DNA from: Earliella scabrosa
Lineage: Eukaryota; Basidiomycota; Agaricomycetes; Polyporales; Polyporaceae
Assembly (NCBI GenBank): GCA_022605405.1
Contig: JABYQQ010000014.1
Location: 744,001-808,000 of the forward strand
DNA: 64,000 nt
Direction of reading: 5' to 3'
This document shows, in pieces, positions 1 to 11,295 of the stretch (within the stretch, counting starts at the first letter, position 1; each line of letters begins with the position of its first letter). A model generated the notes under the pieces. The model was not told the origin of the DNA, ran no database searches, and was given only the letters and a program-made list of their open reading frames with translations. The translations under genes were made by a program, and so were the position numbers.

Positions 1-298
1 CGGCATGGCCAGGGCGTGGCTGATGGGATGTCGAATGGGCTGGCGGAGTGTGTCGGTCAGAGGAGCACGTCGGAGCGATGGAGCGGAGGCGTGTGGAGGA
101 GCGCAATCAGGACGACGTTACAGCAGCTCCATACACGCATTTGCCCGCTTTCTAGAGGTGAAAGAGCATTCCGATTGTTCAAGTAGCCAATCAGTGTAAT
201 GACGAAGAGCGCTGTTTACAACGGTCTGGCGTACAATCGTCCTGCGGCATGCGAAGGGAGCATGCGCAGGGAAACAAGCAACTATGCAAGGGAATCAT

Positions 299-1366
299 CT
301 AAGTTCTGCCATGAATACGGAGACGATGAATGCACGTGTGACTATCACCCCAATTGTCCACGACTTCGAGAACAAATAAACCAAAAACAAGCTGCGAGTC
401 TTGAACGTGCTCGAAGATAGGGAATGTTTGAACGTGTTTCGAAAGCATCTGATACTCGAAATCCGCAAGCAACAGGAACGTGTTGCCTTGTCTCACCGGT
501 GGGCCGGTGTGGAGAACGGGGGGGAACGATGACTGTATAGAATCGTACCGTTTTACATTGGCTTTACCATCCAGCGCCCCCCAGAGTCGCAAGTTGCGAG
601 GTGCTCGCCTCCTCCCTACGGTGTCTAGAGAGGGAATGTGGTCCACGGTGACGCCTGTAGGGTACACGACCTCCGGCAAGGATATGCCGACTTGGCCTTG
701 GTTGGAGGTGATTAACCAACAGGGCCCGCCTCCGAAGCTGTCACGAAGGATAACGCGAGCGGGGTGGGACGAGGTCGTCGGAATGGGGATGGAGTTGTTC
801 GTAGTGAGCGACAAGACGATACGGGTACCGTATTGTTCCGACGCATGGTCACGTTGCCCTATCTGTTCGAGGAGTGCCTTCTCGATTGCTGCATCGACAT
901 ACTGACGCAGGTGCCAGGGGATACGCTCATGCGCGACGGGACGAGAGAAGGACAAGGATGGAGTGACTTGCGAAGCGAAGCGCTGGATGATTTGCGCGAG
1001 CGGAGGACAGAGCCAGCGGCCGTTATAGATGACGAGGAGGGGAAGAAAGGCTAGGAGGGCAACCATGCCCCAATGTTGGAGCCGCTTGAGCCACCCGAAG
1101 CGAGTGGGGGATGGGACGGAGCTTGGCGAGAGCGGCGACGACAACTTGCGAGATGCTCTGGACTGAGCTCGTTCAGAGCTTCTTGATCTAGACGGGGAGG
1201 TGGGAGGGGTAGTCTTGAACCGGACGTGCTTACGAGCTGTGGCAGTCAATGTCATGAAAGTCCCAGTGTGCGCAACATGCATACCATCGAAGCCAGCGCC
1301 CTCAAGGAACGCGTTCCCATCATATGGATTGATGTTGTGTTGTCCTGAATCGACCACTCTGGGCAT
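299..1366 (-). CDS. SUN-domain nuclear envelope protein
   Basis: Single-exon reading frame of 355 residues. The N-terminus is polar and Ser/Pro-rich (about residues 40-92). One transmembrane helix follows near residues 99-116 (MVALLAFLPLLVIY), then a linker and a C-terminal SUN domain from about residue 195. Within the domain the core SFGGGPCWLITSNQGQ, the segment YPTGVTVDHIP and the terminal FGLFVLEVVDNWGDSH are typical of Sad1/UNC-84 proteins. SUN proteins span the inner nuclear membrane and bind KASH partners in the perinuclear space, linking chromatin or the spindle pole body to the cytoskeleton. The frame stays open for 72 codons upstream; I chose the ATG at 1366 because a TATA-like AT-rich stretch (about 1465-1485) lies just upstream. 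No other SUN family member is visible here. The family assignment is firm; the start is less certain. Confidence 0.85.
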   Translation of the reverse strand: MPRVVDSGQHNINPYDGNAFLEGAGFDGMHVAHTGTFMTLTATARKHVRFKTTPPTSPSRSRSSERAQSRASRKLSSPLSPSSVPSPTRFGWLKRLQHWGMVALLAFLPLLVIYNGRWLCPPLAQIIQRFASQVTPSLSFSRPVAHERIPWHLRQYVDAAIEKALLEQIGQRDHASEQYGTRIVLSLTTNNSIPIPTTSSHPARVILRDSFGGGPCWLITSNQGQVGISLPEVVYPTGVTVDHIPSLDTVGRRRAPRNLRLWGALDGKANVKRYDSIQSSFPPVLHTGPPVRQGNTFLLLADFEYQMLSKHVQTFPIFEHVQDSQLVFGLFVLEVVDNWGDSHTCIHRLRIHGRT

Positions 1367-1625
1367 TTTGGCACAAGCGCAGGTCGTTCTAGTAGATGAT
1401 AGGGAAAGTGCTGGGGAGGTGGCAGAGTCCGCCGTGTGGGCGAGGCTGACAACAGTTGGATTATCTAGGTTATATAATATAGTTACATTTACAGGGACAT
1501 AAAAACGCAAAAATCTCGATTGGTGCCAGTGCAGACGTCGTATAGTATAGCCCAAGGGCCAAGGCTGGCTCCAACGGTGCATAGTTCAAAGTCTTCAGAC
1601 TGATTGCGTGATCAGTGGAGGGACT

Positions 1626-2868
1626 TCACAGCCGATTTGATCGCTCACCTGCTTTCGCCCTGGCCTTGCCCTTCCTCGCCACCAGTCGCTCCTTGTAGCC
1701 CAACTTGCGATACCACTCCTGCGTAACCCAGTTGGGTCTCGGCAGACCATCGTCGTCCTGCCCGATGGCGAGCCTCCGGTCGTCCTCTAGTCGCAGGTCG
1801 CCCTTGTAGACAACCTTCCAACCGTAGTGACCACTTGACAGCTCTACCCACAGCCACATCTGTGGCTCGGGCAGATGAGGCACGCAGTGGAAGAACACAT
1901 CTCCGACCTGCAGGTCTGGATGCTTCGCCATAGCAGGAGGGGGGGCCGAGAGCGAGTACTCGCCGCTAGAGTAGAACCAAGCGGTCGCGTACCTGACATC
2001 GCGACGTTTCTCCTCGTCCGTTGGCGAGCAGGTTCTGGAATCGCGCTTGTACTGGCGACGTACATCATCGTCTTCGAAGGGTACATGCTGTCGGCAACGG
2101 TCAGCTAACAACGGACGTATGACGTAAGACATGAGGAGACTAACCGTATGGTTGGTCTTGTTGCGGACAGACGGCGTAGAAACAGGGATTGGCTCCACCC
2201 AGAAGATGCCTCGCGTCAAAGAACGTCGAGTAGTACGCTTCACACTGGCTGTCTTTCGCGCCTGTGGTGTACTGGGGGCAGGTGACGAGCGCATCGGGGT
2301 TGCGCGCCGTTCAACCGAGGGATGTGTACCGGGTGCGGAAGAATGTGCATGCGGGGATGGTGCTTCAGTGTTGTGGTCTTCCATATTCTCGGCGAGGGAG
2401 AACAATTGAGAACGTTGGGAGGACGAAGATGTTGATTTCGAAGGAGATGGCTTAGGGGTAGACGAAGGTGACAGAGGAGATTCGGACGAGGCCCGTGCAT
2501 CGTCAGATGAAGATGGGGTTGGAGGAGACGGGGTCGAAGTGGACGATGGTTGCGAGGATGAGCCACGCATCGGCGTGGCTGCTCGCATTACAGACTGACG
2601 CGGGAAGGCGGGAGCCTGCCCGCCATCTTCGCCATCCATCTTGGTGTCTAATACAGGTCTGCAGCAAGGCGTTAGCTCAACTTCAGGCGAGAAGGAACAC
2701 TCAGGAGACTGACTCGTCATGGAAGCGACGTGTAATCGTCATCTCGGCAGTCTCCTCCCAGTCTGGGGCTACAGCTGCAGAGTAGACAAGGTCTGTAACA
2801 CAGTTACGGCGAACGAGAGCGCGAGCGCCAAACGTGTATGGCGCGGCATTGGAGGGTCGTTGAGCCAT
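1626..2868 (-). CDS. Hypothetical protein A1 (paralogue of A2)
   Basis: Three exons: 2714-2868, 2145-2658 and 1626-2087, giving 376 residues. Intron 1 (55 nt) has donor GTCAGT and branch point CTAAC. Intron 2 (57 nt, in frame) has donor GTTAGT and branch point CTGAC. The exon model is confirmed by the paralogue at 5131-6490: first exons are both 155 nt and last exons both 462 nt. Exon 1 starts MAQRPS and ends in RRFHDE. The middle is a low-complexity Ser/Pro/Thr region. The conserved C-terminal block contains VGDVFFH, EPQMWLW and a basic KGKARAKAG tail. I recognise no family or catalytic motif. The disordered middle with a conserved C-terminal module suggests a binding protein, which is only an inference. 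It is the first gene of a duplicated A-B pair. Confidence 0.7.
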
Positions 2869-3045
2869 GTCGAGGAGAGGACGTGGTATGGTCGACATTT
2901 GCACCGAGACTTATAAGTTAATGTTTGCCATCGTGCTTTGTCAACATCGTGAGCACGTTTGGGTTGTTATACCAAAGCAAGGGAAGAATAACATCGGTAA
3001 AACTGACATATAAAGAATGCCGTATACAAAGAGTAGCCGCTGACC

Positions 3046-4448
3046 TTATACAGGAAAAGGCGAAACAGCCTGCGCCACGGCTACCCCGACTTTCTCTAGA
3101 GCGTCGCGGAACTCGTCGCCAGCAGCCTGAGCGCGTGCCTCAGATACCTGAGCTTGTTGCGCCTGAGCTGCCTGAGCTCGTGCCTGCACTGCCTTAGCGT
3201 TGGAACTGCCAGCAGAGGCTGCTTGTTTTGCTTCAGCCGCCGTGCGAGCACGACGTTCTTCTCTCTCTGGGCTGTCGGCGCAAATGGCGACGTGAACTGG
3301 AACGACGTGGGCTGGGACGGCGCGGGCTGGGACGGCGCGGGCTGGGACGGCGCGGGCTGGGACGGCGCGGGCTGGAACGGCGCGGGCTGGAACGGCGCGG
3401 GCTGGGAGAATGAGGACGGCGGAGACGACGCATGGAGGGGGGCGTGAATTGGGAGGGCGTAGGCTGAAACGGCACAAATGGGGACGACGCGGGCTGAGGC
3501 AGCGCGGATTGAGGCGGCACAGGGTGGGACTCCGCGGATTGAGGCAGAACGGGCCGGGACGGCGCAGGATGAGGCAGAAGGGGCCGGGACGGCATGGAAT
3601 GGGACGATGGGGACGGCGCGGGCTGGGGCGGCGTGAGTTGGGACGACACGAGCTGAGCCGGCGCGGACTGAGGCGGCACGGCCGCGCGGGGTGGGACGAC
3701 GCAGGGCAGGACGACGCGAATCGAAACGACGTGGATCGGGACAACGGATGGCATTGGTTCTTCGCGGAAGAACAGCCGGTCAGGGCTTTGTGACGCATAC
3801 GCGGATGACTTGTCAATGCACCATGCCGACCATAAGGCTTTGACTCAGATGAGCTAGCATCTGCTGGGAGCCTCACTTTCTTCGGAGATTTATCACAAGG
3901 CGCGTCCAAGACGGACGGTCGCGCGATATTGCTCTCGCAGTCTTTCTCGGAAGAGCGCTTCTCGGAGGTGGTCGTTTTACTTGGTGGGGTTGTAGAGTCT
4001 GTGGGATAGGAGAGGGGGAGTAGTAACGGAGTCCAGGAAGCGGGCTCTTGATGACGACTCGTGTGCAGGATCGAGCTTGTAGATTTGCCACCGCTCCTCG
4101 TAGCAGAGGACGAGCGAACTACAAAACATCAGTCCATCGCGCTGACCGACATGGGTTTCGCTACTCACCCACAATAGACACTACTCGACCATGGCCCCTT
4201 CAACGTCACTCCCGGTGCCAAGTTCGCACATGGCACAATCTCCAGCAGCTAGGCGTCGGGGCGACCGGGCACCGTTTCGACGAGGAGAAGGAGGGGTACA
4301 TGAATGACCGTAGATGATTGCCGTGAGCGAATGTTGCGAATTGAAGCGTCGCCTGGGGATGAACAAGGACCCGACTTAACTGGGAAGGGTCCAAAGTCCC
4401 GGTTGTGGTACCTCTGAGCAGACGTAGAGAGGGAGGAGGAGCAGGCAT
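3046..4448 (-). pseudogene. B1, decayed paralogue of B2
   Basis: Three segments match the intact paralogue at 7550-9695. The N-terminal segment (about 4360-4448) has LDPSQLSRVLVHP and LQFATF against VDPSQPARLLRHP and LTFATF. The second exon after a GTGAGT intron (about 4050-4115) has EERWQIYKLDP against EEQWDIYKLDP. An Ala/Arg/Gln-rich coiled-coil-like tail follows (about 3046-3280). Between these the frame is broken: the first block runs into a stop near 4206, the IYKLDP exon stops near 3977, and the GPW segment before the intron is in another frame. The C-terminal HPDRW module of B2 is missing. A GC-rich 15-bp minisatellite fills the middle and is open in several frames. I read this as a degenerating copy, although extra introns could restore part of it. 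Confidence 0.5.
3311..3400. repeat. 15-bp minisatellite (six units)
   Basis: Six head-to-tail copies of GCTGGGACGGCGCGG, with two carrying an A for G. A partial seventh copy follows at 3401-3407, and degenerate related units continue to about 3760. On the minus strand the unit can encode a PARAV repeat. The array lies inside the decayed gene B1 and is absent from its paralogue B2. Confidence 0.9.
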
Positions 4449-5130
4449 GACGGCGATACGAGTTGTCGTGAACCGAGAAGGCACGGTCTATACGAGTCAG
4501 CGCTTGTGTCTTTTGCACGTGGCGGAGACGCCCCGCCCTCCCATTCTTTTTAGACGATCTTTCCTTCCAGGCTGGTCGGTGCTCCTGCGCGCTCTGCATC
4601 AAGCCCAACCGCTCCCGCGGGCTTCCGACACTCTCCCAACGAGTATCTACTCTCAGTCCCCCACCCCAAGAGCCTAGACAAGTGCTTTTAGTCTATCTGG
4701 AGGCGCAGTATGGGCGATCTCTCGGCGCTCGCGCACGCGCCAGTCGGATGCGCTGCTTCGCTCTCTCATGCGCACATGTACTCCTCCCAAGTCCCCTTCG
4801 CACAAGTTCTACAACATACACAGCCACTGCCGCAGTTATCGGGGGGCCTGGGTCATCTTACTGGGCCCATTAGTTCCTACTTCTATCCCGCTTTGGCTCG
4901 ATCTTTCGACGTCCCCGCGCGTCGCCCCCGCGCTGATCCGGAGGTAGGAAATAGGCACGCCATATTCAGATTTCCCAGTCGGTAGCATATGTAAGACATC
5001 ACCCTCGAAATTATGTAGTTTCCAGTCCGCGGTCAACTGACTGACATCCAGTCATGCGCAAGATCGAGGACATGGCAGACAGGTCGCGAAGCAGGGCAGT
5101 GTGATTCGACGCTTCAAATGGCTACTGAGG
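4449..5130. other. Intergenic, no gene seen
   Basis: Between the 5' end of B1 and the 3' end of A2 on the same strand. Reading frames are short in all six frames and none resembles a neighbouring paralogue. It should hold the promoter of B1 and the 3' end of A2. Confidence 0.5.
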
Positions 5131-6490
5131 CTATGAGGGACGGAAGGTTTCGTAGAATGCTGGCTTGTGCTCACCTCGTGCCTTTCCCTTGCTCATTCTT
5201 GCCAGGCGGTCCTGCTCCTTCCTACGGAACCACTGATCGGTGTAGAATGCGGGCTCACCGTTGTCAGCAATGCACAGTATGCGCTTGTCTGACGAACGAA
5301 CGTATCCGACACAGACAGGCTTCCACTGCAGCTGTCCTACGGTGACCTTGGTATAGACCCACATCTGTGGCTCCCGGTTTGGAGACTGGGAATGCCAGTG
5401 ACAGAAGAGGTCACCGACCAGGAGCTCTCCCCGCCTGATCAATCCCGCCGGCGGCCCAGATCGTGGCAGCTCCGCAAAGGATCCCCACCACGCGGTGCAA
5501 GACCTGGTGTTTGCCGCCTTCTCGACATCTGTGCGTCTGCACCACGTGTAATAACGTTTGTAGCCAGACCCGTCGTCGTCATTGGTCGGGCCCTAGACGA
5601 GGTTAGCATGGGGTGGAACAAGACTCAGGGAGACTACTCACTTGAGGAAGTCCCTTGATAGGAGGCACCCATGGGAACGGCGCGTTCGGGGTCTTGGACT
5701 GCCTGATACGCGGTGCGTCACGAGAGGGAGAACGAGTGAGGACCTCGGACTGTCTCTCGGTGTTAGCGGAGACAGGCTCGCTCTCCCGCAAAGAGCGCCG
5801 CGACGCAGAGCGAGTAAGGACCCCCGGCTGCCTCTCCGTGTTGACAGAGGCGGGCTCGCTCTCCCGCAGGTTGCTACGGGAAGCAGAACGAGTGAGGACC
5901 CCCGACGCGGGCTCGTTCTCACGCAAAGAGCTACGCGACACGGAACGAGCCACAGGTTGAGGCTTCTTCACAGGATCAGTCGCCCGCGAAGGAACGGGAC
6001 GTATGGGAGGTGCGGATGTCGCCCTGCTGACTCCGAACGAAGGCGTGGCGCTAGGGCCGGGTGTGACGTCGTCGTCATCGTAGTAGGAGAGGTGCGGCGA
6101 AGACGGGGGAGGAGTTGCGTACGCAGTGGAAGAGAAGGGACTGTATCCTCGGTCCGAGTCGGTAGTGGACGAGACTGACCGCGCCACTGATGTGGCTCGT
6201 ATGGCTGAACGCGGCGCAAGAGTTGAGGCAGCGGGTGCTTGGGTTTTCAATGACGGACCCTTTGGGACCTTCAGGCTTCAGAAGTAGATGAGTGCTAGCC
6301 CACAGATACTGCTCAGATCAGGTCAGATCACGTACTCGTCGCGAAAGCTTCTCAGGATCGTTGGCTTGACGTTTACGTTGACATCGGGGGCTGGGGTGGC
6401 AATGTAAGGAAGCACAGTGATGACTTTCCGTCGGATGAGTGCGCGGGCACTGTACGTGTACGGCGACGTATCGGAGGGCCGGTGAGCCAT
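5131..6490 (-). CDS. Hypothetical protein A2 (paralogue of A1)
   Basis: Three exons: 6336-6490, 5642-6275 and 5131-5592, giving 416 residues. Intron 1 (60 nt) ends at an AAG acceptor, which is the least certain junction. Intron 2 (49 nt) has donor GTGAGT and acceptor TAG. Exon 1 starts MAHRPS and ends RSFRDE, as in A1. The middle exon is longer than in A1 and contains about four copies of a serine/arginine repeat of the form LTRSASRxSLRESEP. The C-terminal exon has TAWW, VGDLFCH and REPQMWVY, aligning with TAWF, VGDVFFH and PEPQMWLW of A1, and ends in a basic tail. Family and function are not recognised. The gene is followed upstream by a hAT-like element and then B2. Confidence 0.68.
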
Positions 6491-6696
6491 GGTGGTGGCG
6501 AGAGGAGGGCAGGGAAATGGCGGACGACATCTCGCGTCCGTTCGCGATGCTTTGGGGGCGGGACAAAGCAGTCTTGGACCCGCTCGCAGCCCAGTCACGT
6601 ACGTGACTGTCACTCATGTTGCCATCAGTCACAGTAGCCTCATCGCCGCTGGCACAGCACCGTCCGCAACAGTCGTAGTACGCCGCCACACGAAGT

Positions 6697-7429
6697 TCTG
6701 TCAGTAGTGTTGCAGGGTCCGGTCAAGTTCGGTTTTTTGACCTCTCCGGAGATAACCGGACTTTTAACCGAACTTGACCAGTCCGATTTGAGAGAACCGG
6801 ACCAAATGTTCGGTTCTACCACAACCGAACCGAACCTCGGTCCGGTTCTCGGTTATGACCGGTCCTTGACTGGTTGAAAAGCGGCTGTGCTGAAATTTCA
6901 ACTTTTGCTGAAAACGTAGCCCAGAGCCGTGGGAATCTAACGGTATATATAACTATATGTTTTGGATCAAAACTGGACGTTCTATGTTCAAAATAAACTT
7001 GCCCATATTGGGACAGATGGTTTGTTTTCGGAGTTTTCCGCGGGCGCTTGGGCGGTGGACCCGGCGCCTATGCTACCAGATTGGGTATGCTGGCATTTGT
7101 CAGCTCAAAAGACAGCCCATCTGTCCCAAAATGGGCAAGTTTATTTTGAACATAGCACCCTCAATTCCCATTCAAAGTATATAGTGTTATATACCGTTGG
7201 AATCGTAGAAGTATTGGCTACAATATGGCGTACTATTTGTACCGGTTCATGACCGGTCGGGACCGGTTATGGACCGGTTCTGATATACGGCTGAAAAAAA
7301 TAACTGGAACTGAACCGATAACTTGACTGATAATTTTCCGGTTCTGGTCCGGTTCTTTTCAGTTCTGGTCAGGTCATTTTGCAGTTCTCGACCGGTTGTA
7401 GGACTGGACCCTGCAACACTATCTGTCAG
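6697..7429. mobile_element. hAT-like non-autonomous foldback element with 8-bp TSD
   Basis: A 717-bp element (6705-7421) is flanked by the direct repeat TCTGTCAG (6697-6704 and 7422-7429). Both ends read TAGTGTTGCAGGGTCC inwards. Inside, the two halves are further inverted: about 6920-7020 pairs with about 7105-7215, including the matched stretch around TTCAAAATAAACTTGCCC. The subterminal parts are dense in CCGGT/ACCGG motifs, like hAT transposase-binding repeats. No transposase frame is present, so it depends on an enzyme encoded elsewhere. An 8-bp target duplication is the hAT hallmark. It sits between A2 and B2 and does not interrupt either gene. Confidence 0.85.
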
Positions 7430-7549
7430 GACTCTGCGTACGGAGCGAATTCAATTATAGTAGCTTATAATGTAAACAACCTCAAGTGTGATGAATGATA
7501 CAAGAGAAATGCATGCCATGAAACCTCGCGATCCACCTCGAAACTCACG

Positions 7550-9695
7550 TCAACCCCGGCATGTCTTCGTCCACAGCGCCGACGCCACTTGAGAAACCGT
7601 GGTGACGGCCTTCAACAACGGGGGGTGGTCATCCTCATCGATCGACTTGAAGATCCCACGACCACTCCATCGGTCGGGATGGAAACGCTTGTGGGTGGCG
7701 GTGACCAGGAACCGATACATGTCGCGGCTTAACACGCGCTCCGCATATTTGAAGAAGTCCTCGACTGCGGTCCAATCGATGTCGACGAGGTTGAGATCGC
7801 GGGGAGACAGCTGGACGGGCCACGGAACGATAACGGGATCGATGGGGTCGTCACGCGAGAACTTGGCGGCATCGAACTCCTCACTAACGATCAGGTATCG
7901 CTGGAGTGCGATCTGCGCGGTGAACGGAGTCGCCCCCCATCGTTGGAAGTGCGCAATGCGACGTTGTTGCCGCATTTGTTCGATCTTCGCGCGCCGTTCA
8001 GCTTCGGCGGCAGCGGCGGCGGCGGCAGCACGCTGGCGCTCTTGAGCTTCACGGGCACGTCGACGCTCCTCGGCAGCGGCGGCGTCGGCGGCGATTTGCT
8101 GAAGGCGTGCCTTTTCTGCAGCCGCCTGTGCGGCCTCCTGAGCGCGTCGCTCAGTGTCCTCTGCAGCACGCTGTTTCGCAGCGGCCTCCCAGAGCGGACG
8201 GTCTTGCTCGAGCTCGGCCATCTTGCGACGTGACTCCGCAATCGCGTCCTCATGTCCTGCTCACGGTTATCAAGCATGGCTTGGCACACGAGGCGGGCAT
8301 ATGAACTTACCTTGAGCAGTGCGAGCTGCAGCAGCATCAGCCATGATTTCTTCAACCAGTCGCTGGTCTCGGGCTTCCCTCGCCCGCTCTTTCTCCTTCA
8401 AGCGATCTTCATCGCGCCTCTGACGACGTCGCATGCGCTCCTTCTTGTCCGGCGTCCGAGCCTTCTGAGGTGTGGCCGGTTGCGTACGGGGGCGTTTGTT
8501 GGGGTATCCGCTCCCCTTCGCACCTTCATCCGCTAGGTCAGCATAGGATCTACTCGGTGATAGAATCAGACATGCCTTGCCGCTTGGATGCGATGGGCTC
8601 GTCGCCATCACTGTCATTGTCGTCCACGTCCCCATCACTGTCATTGTCGTCCATAGTCAGATCAATGACAGATTCGCCGTCCTGAGCATCTACTCTCGTT
8701 GTCAGCTTGATCGTCATATGACGAAGGCTTTACTCACTCTTGTTGGAGGGGGAGCTAGGGGCATTGTCGTCCATGGCAGTGCCGGTACCGTTACAGGTCG
8801 TCGACAGGTGGGGATCCTGTCCGGCTTCCTCAGATGGAGAGACGGCGGAAGACCCTTGGTCAGGCAGGGTTGTTTGCACGGAAGCGGACCGTGCTGCATT
8901 CGAGACGTTCGTATACAAGGGATCGACGGGCTCGGCAAACCAGCTGGGAATACTGGGGCTCTCGTCGGTCGGTACCTCCCGCTGTTTGCCTCGAGCCTTG
9001 TCAGTGGCTCGTTCGGTCTTGCTAGAGGAGGTAGAGGCGGTGGAGGTAGAGGAGCTGGCCTCACAGCTGGCGCTGTTCGTGGAAGCCTTGCGATACTTTC
9101 GCGGCGGTGCCTTGCTGGCCGCGCTGGCACTATCGCCCCCGTCGGCACCGGGGGAGGGAGCGCGGCGTTTTCGGAAGCCCGGTCTGGTGTCTGCAGCCCC
9201 GGAGGGCCCAAGACGCGTAATCACGGGCGATTCGGAAGACGGGGGCACATAGCAGTCGTACATGGGATCTAACTTATAGATGTCCCACTGCTCCTCCGTC
9301 ATAACAGCTAGTAGTCTGAGCGCGTTCGCTAGCGTCAGCCAGTGGTAGGCCCGGCGCAACATACAAGTCACTCACCCACATACGTCTACGAATCTTGGCC
9401 AAGGCCCTTCATCATGGACGCCCGCTGCACGTCGAGCCGGAGGAACGTAGCGCCACCTGTTTGGTTGCGCGGTGTGGGGGATCGTCTCGATGACGATACG
9501 CGTGGGCCCGCTGTTGCCCGTAGTGTTCGCAGTGACTCGCGAGTTGCGGCCTGTGGCGGCGAGCGGATCAAATGTGGCGAAGGTGAGAGTCGAGTTTGGA
9601 TGACGCAAAAGCCTTGCTGGCTGCGACGGGTCGACTAGCCCGGGTTTGGGACCAGCGAAGAAGCTGGGCATGTCGATGGAGTTGGAGGTCGTCAT
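7550..9695 (-). CDS. B2: coiled-coil protein with HPDRW (J-like) C-terminal module
   Basis: Five exons (9376-9695, 8738-9315, 8576-8689, 8311-8532, 7550-8256) keep one frame of 646 residues. Intron 3 (8533-8575) would be a 43-nt GC-AG intron and is the weakest junction. Features in order: an N-terminal block with VDPSQPARLL and TFATF; an EEQWDIYKLDP block at the exon 2 start; an Ala/Ser-rich region; an acidic repeat with two DDNDSDGD copies; a long charged coiled coil (Glu/Arg/Ala/Gln, about residues 340-510); and a C-terminal module with IVPWPVQL and ATHKRFHPDRW. The last part resembles the basidiomycete proteins ending in a PWPV...RFHPDKF module, distantly like J domains or NFKBIL1. The function is unknown and I infer a scaffold. 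It is the intact counterpart of B1. Confidence 0.65.
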
Positions 9696-10512
9696 TGAGT
9701 GGCGTGTTCGAGGTGGGATTGAAGCAGGGAGAGATAGAGTTGAGGAGTAGTCGCAGCCGCATGATGTACATAGGCAGATACTATGGACATTGCCGCTATA
9801 TCCAAAGGGTTGTTGGAGGTGAAGGAGGCCGACATGATTCGGTGACTGCGACAACTCCGCGCCCGGCCCGGTCCGGTCCCCGGTAACGTCACGCAGCGCC
9901 ACCGTGCTGCTCCAGTTCCCAACCTCCTCAGACTTCAGTACCTCCTCCTCAAGTTGTTCACGCGCCCGACCGTTCGTATGAAGCACAAAAGCAACATTCG
10001 GCTCTTCGCGTAGCCACCCTGATTGCCTGTTCATGGGCTCTGGAGACGCATGCATCGCCTGTGGCTGCACTCTGAGTCGATCAACTGAGGTCGCGACCGA
10101 GGTGCGTGTATGATTATCACCTCCCGTGCAACACCCAGTGCTTTGTGGACGAGAGAACACATTGACGGACACTGCCCTTCTTGACGTTCCCTCCGATGCC
10201 ACATAGGTCTAGATGATCACGCATCCAGCATCCCATGCAAACTAAAGACATTGCATAGACTTAACATAGCTGCTCGGTGGATGTTGTGCTCAATTGGAGT
10301 TCGCTCTTAGAACACTCGCTGCATCATTACTCATGGCGATCACATTGGATGTTTGATTGAGGCGCGCGCGTAGCGCAGTGCAACACAAAGACCTTTGTTT
10401 GAGACGAAGTTACATATACTGGCCCGCAGGGCGAGTCTCCAGCTTCGCACTCTCTTCCCCTCCACCCTCGCCGCCTCCCGCCACTCATCCGTGCCTCCGC
10501 CTGCCTTACGAC
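9696..10512. other. Divergent intergenic region
   Basis: Between the start of B2 (-) and the start of the next gene (+). The B2 frame stays open upstream to about 10202, but the paralogue B1 and the ATG context favour the start at 9695. A pyrimidine-rich stretch (about 10440-10510) directly precedes the plus-strand ATG. No RNA gene or repeat was recognised. Confidence 0.4.
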
Positions 10513-11295
10513 ATGCCTACCATTCACACCACGATGTGCGCAACCTTTGCCGCTGCGTATATCACCATATGTTCCATCATCTTATCTGCCATGTGGGACA
10601 GCTTCGTCAATTCTCCTGCCATCCTCAGGCTCTATGCCGACGGCCTAGGGGAGTACGTCTCCCCGTCCACTGTCGGCTTCGTCCTTCCTGCCAACTCCTC
10701 GGAAGGTATGTCAGACTATTTGCTCATCATGTCACGCAGTCTACTTACCGTCTCGACTGCAGTCCTGTTCTGTGCCGTCGTCGACGAGGGCGCATTGCCG
10801 TCAGTGCTGTACCAGTCGGTCGAATCATTCACCGAGCTCGTCGGGATGGTGAGTTACACCCGCATAGCCCTGCACCGAACGTCTTTCTCACGGTGGACCT
10901 AGAACGACAACAGCATGGGCCTAGTCAACGATCGCGGCATCGTCTGTCTCGAGTTCGGCTCCAAGGAGAAGCTTTTGGCTTTCGTGAACGCCTTTTACAC
11001 CTCCCTCTCCTTGAACGCCACCGGCGTTCCCGTCAACGAGCACGCGCCTGCTCCGAACGTCACCCGTGACCGGGACCTGGACGAGGCGTCGAGCTCCGAC
11101 GATGACTCGCATGTCGACGACTTCGATGGGGCTAGCAGCGACGGTACGGACGACTGTGCCGTCTCGCCCTGCGTTTCGGACGACGAGGACCTCATTTTGG
11201 CTGCTGCGGAGCTGATGGAGATGTCGGACGACGACCAGGACGAGGGTGACATTGATGACCTCGACCTCGACTCGGACTGCGAGGTGATGTGTTAG
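10513..11295 (+). CDS. Hypothetical protein with acidic C-terminal tail
   Basis: Three exons (10513-10705, 10763-10848, 10903-11295) give 223 residues. Intron 1 (57 nt, GTATGT...CTGCAG) and intron 2 (54 nt, GTGAGT...CCTAG) are both multiples of three. Even so, splicing improves the protein and removes the stop before ATGGGCC. The N-terminus is hydrophobic (AAYITICSIILSAMW, about residues 11-25), so a signal sequence or short membrane segment is possible. The middle (FCAVVDEGALPSVLY, GIVCLEFGSKEKLLAF) looks folded. The last 75 residues are strongly acidic (DDDSHVDDFDG, MEMSDDDQDEGDIDD). No family is recognised. Confidence 0.65.

Noticed and set aside
4..420. Short plus-strand frames at the left edge
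   Set aside because: Low complexity, no domain, and partly antisense to the SUN gene.
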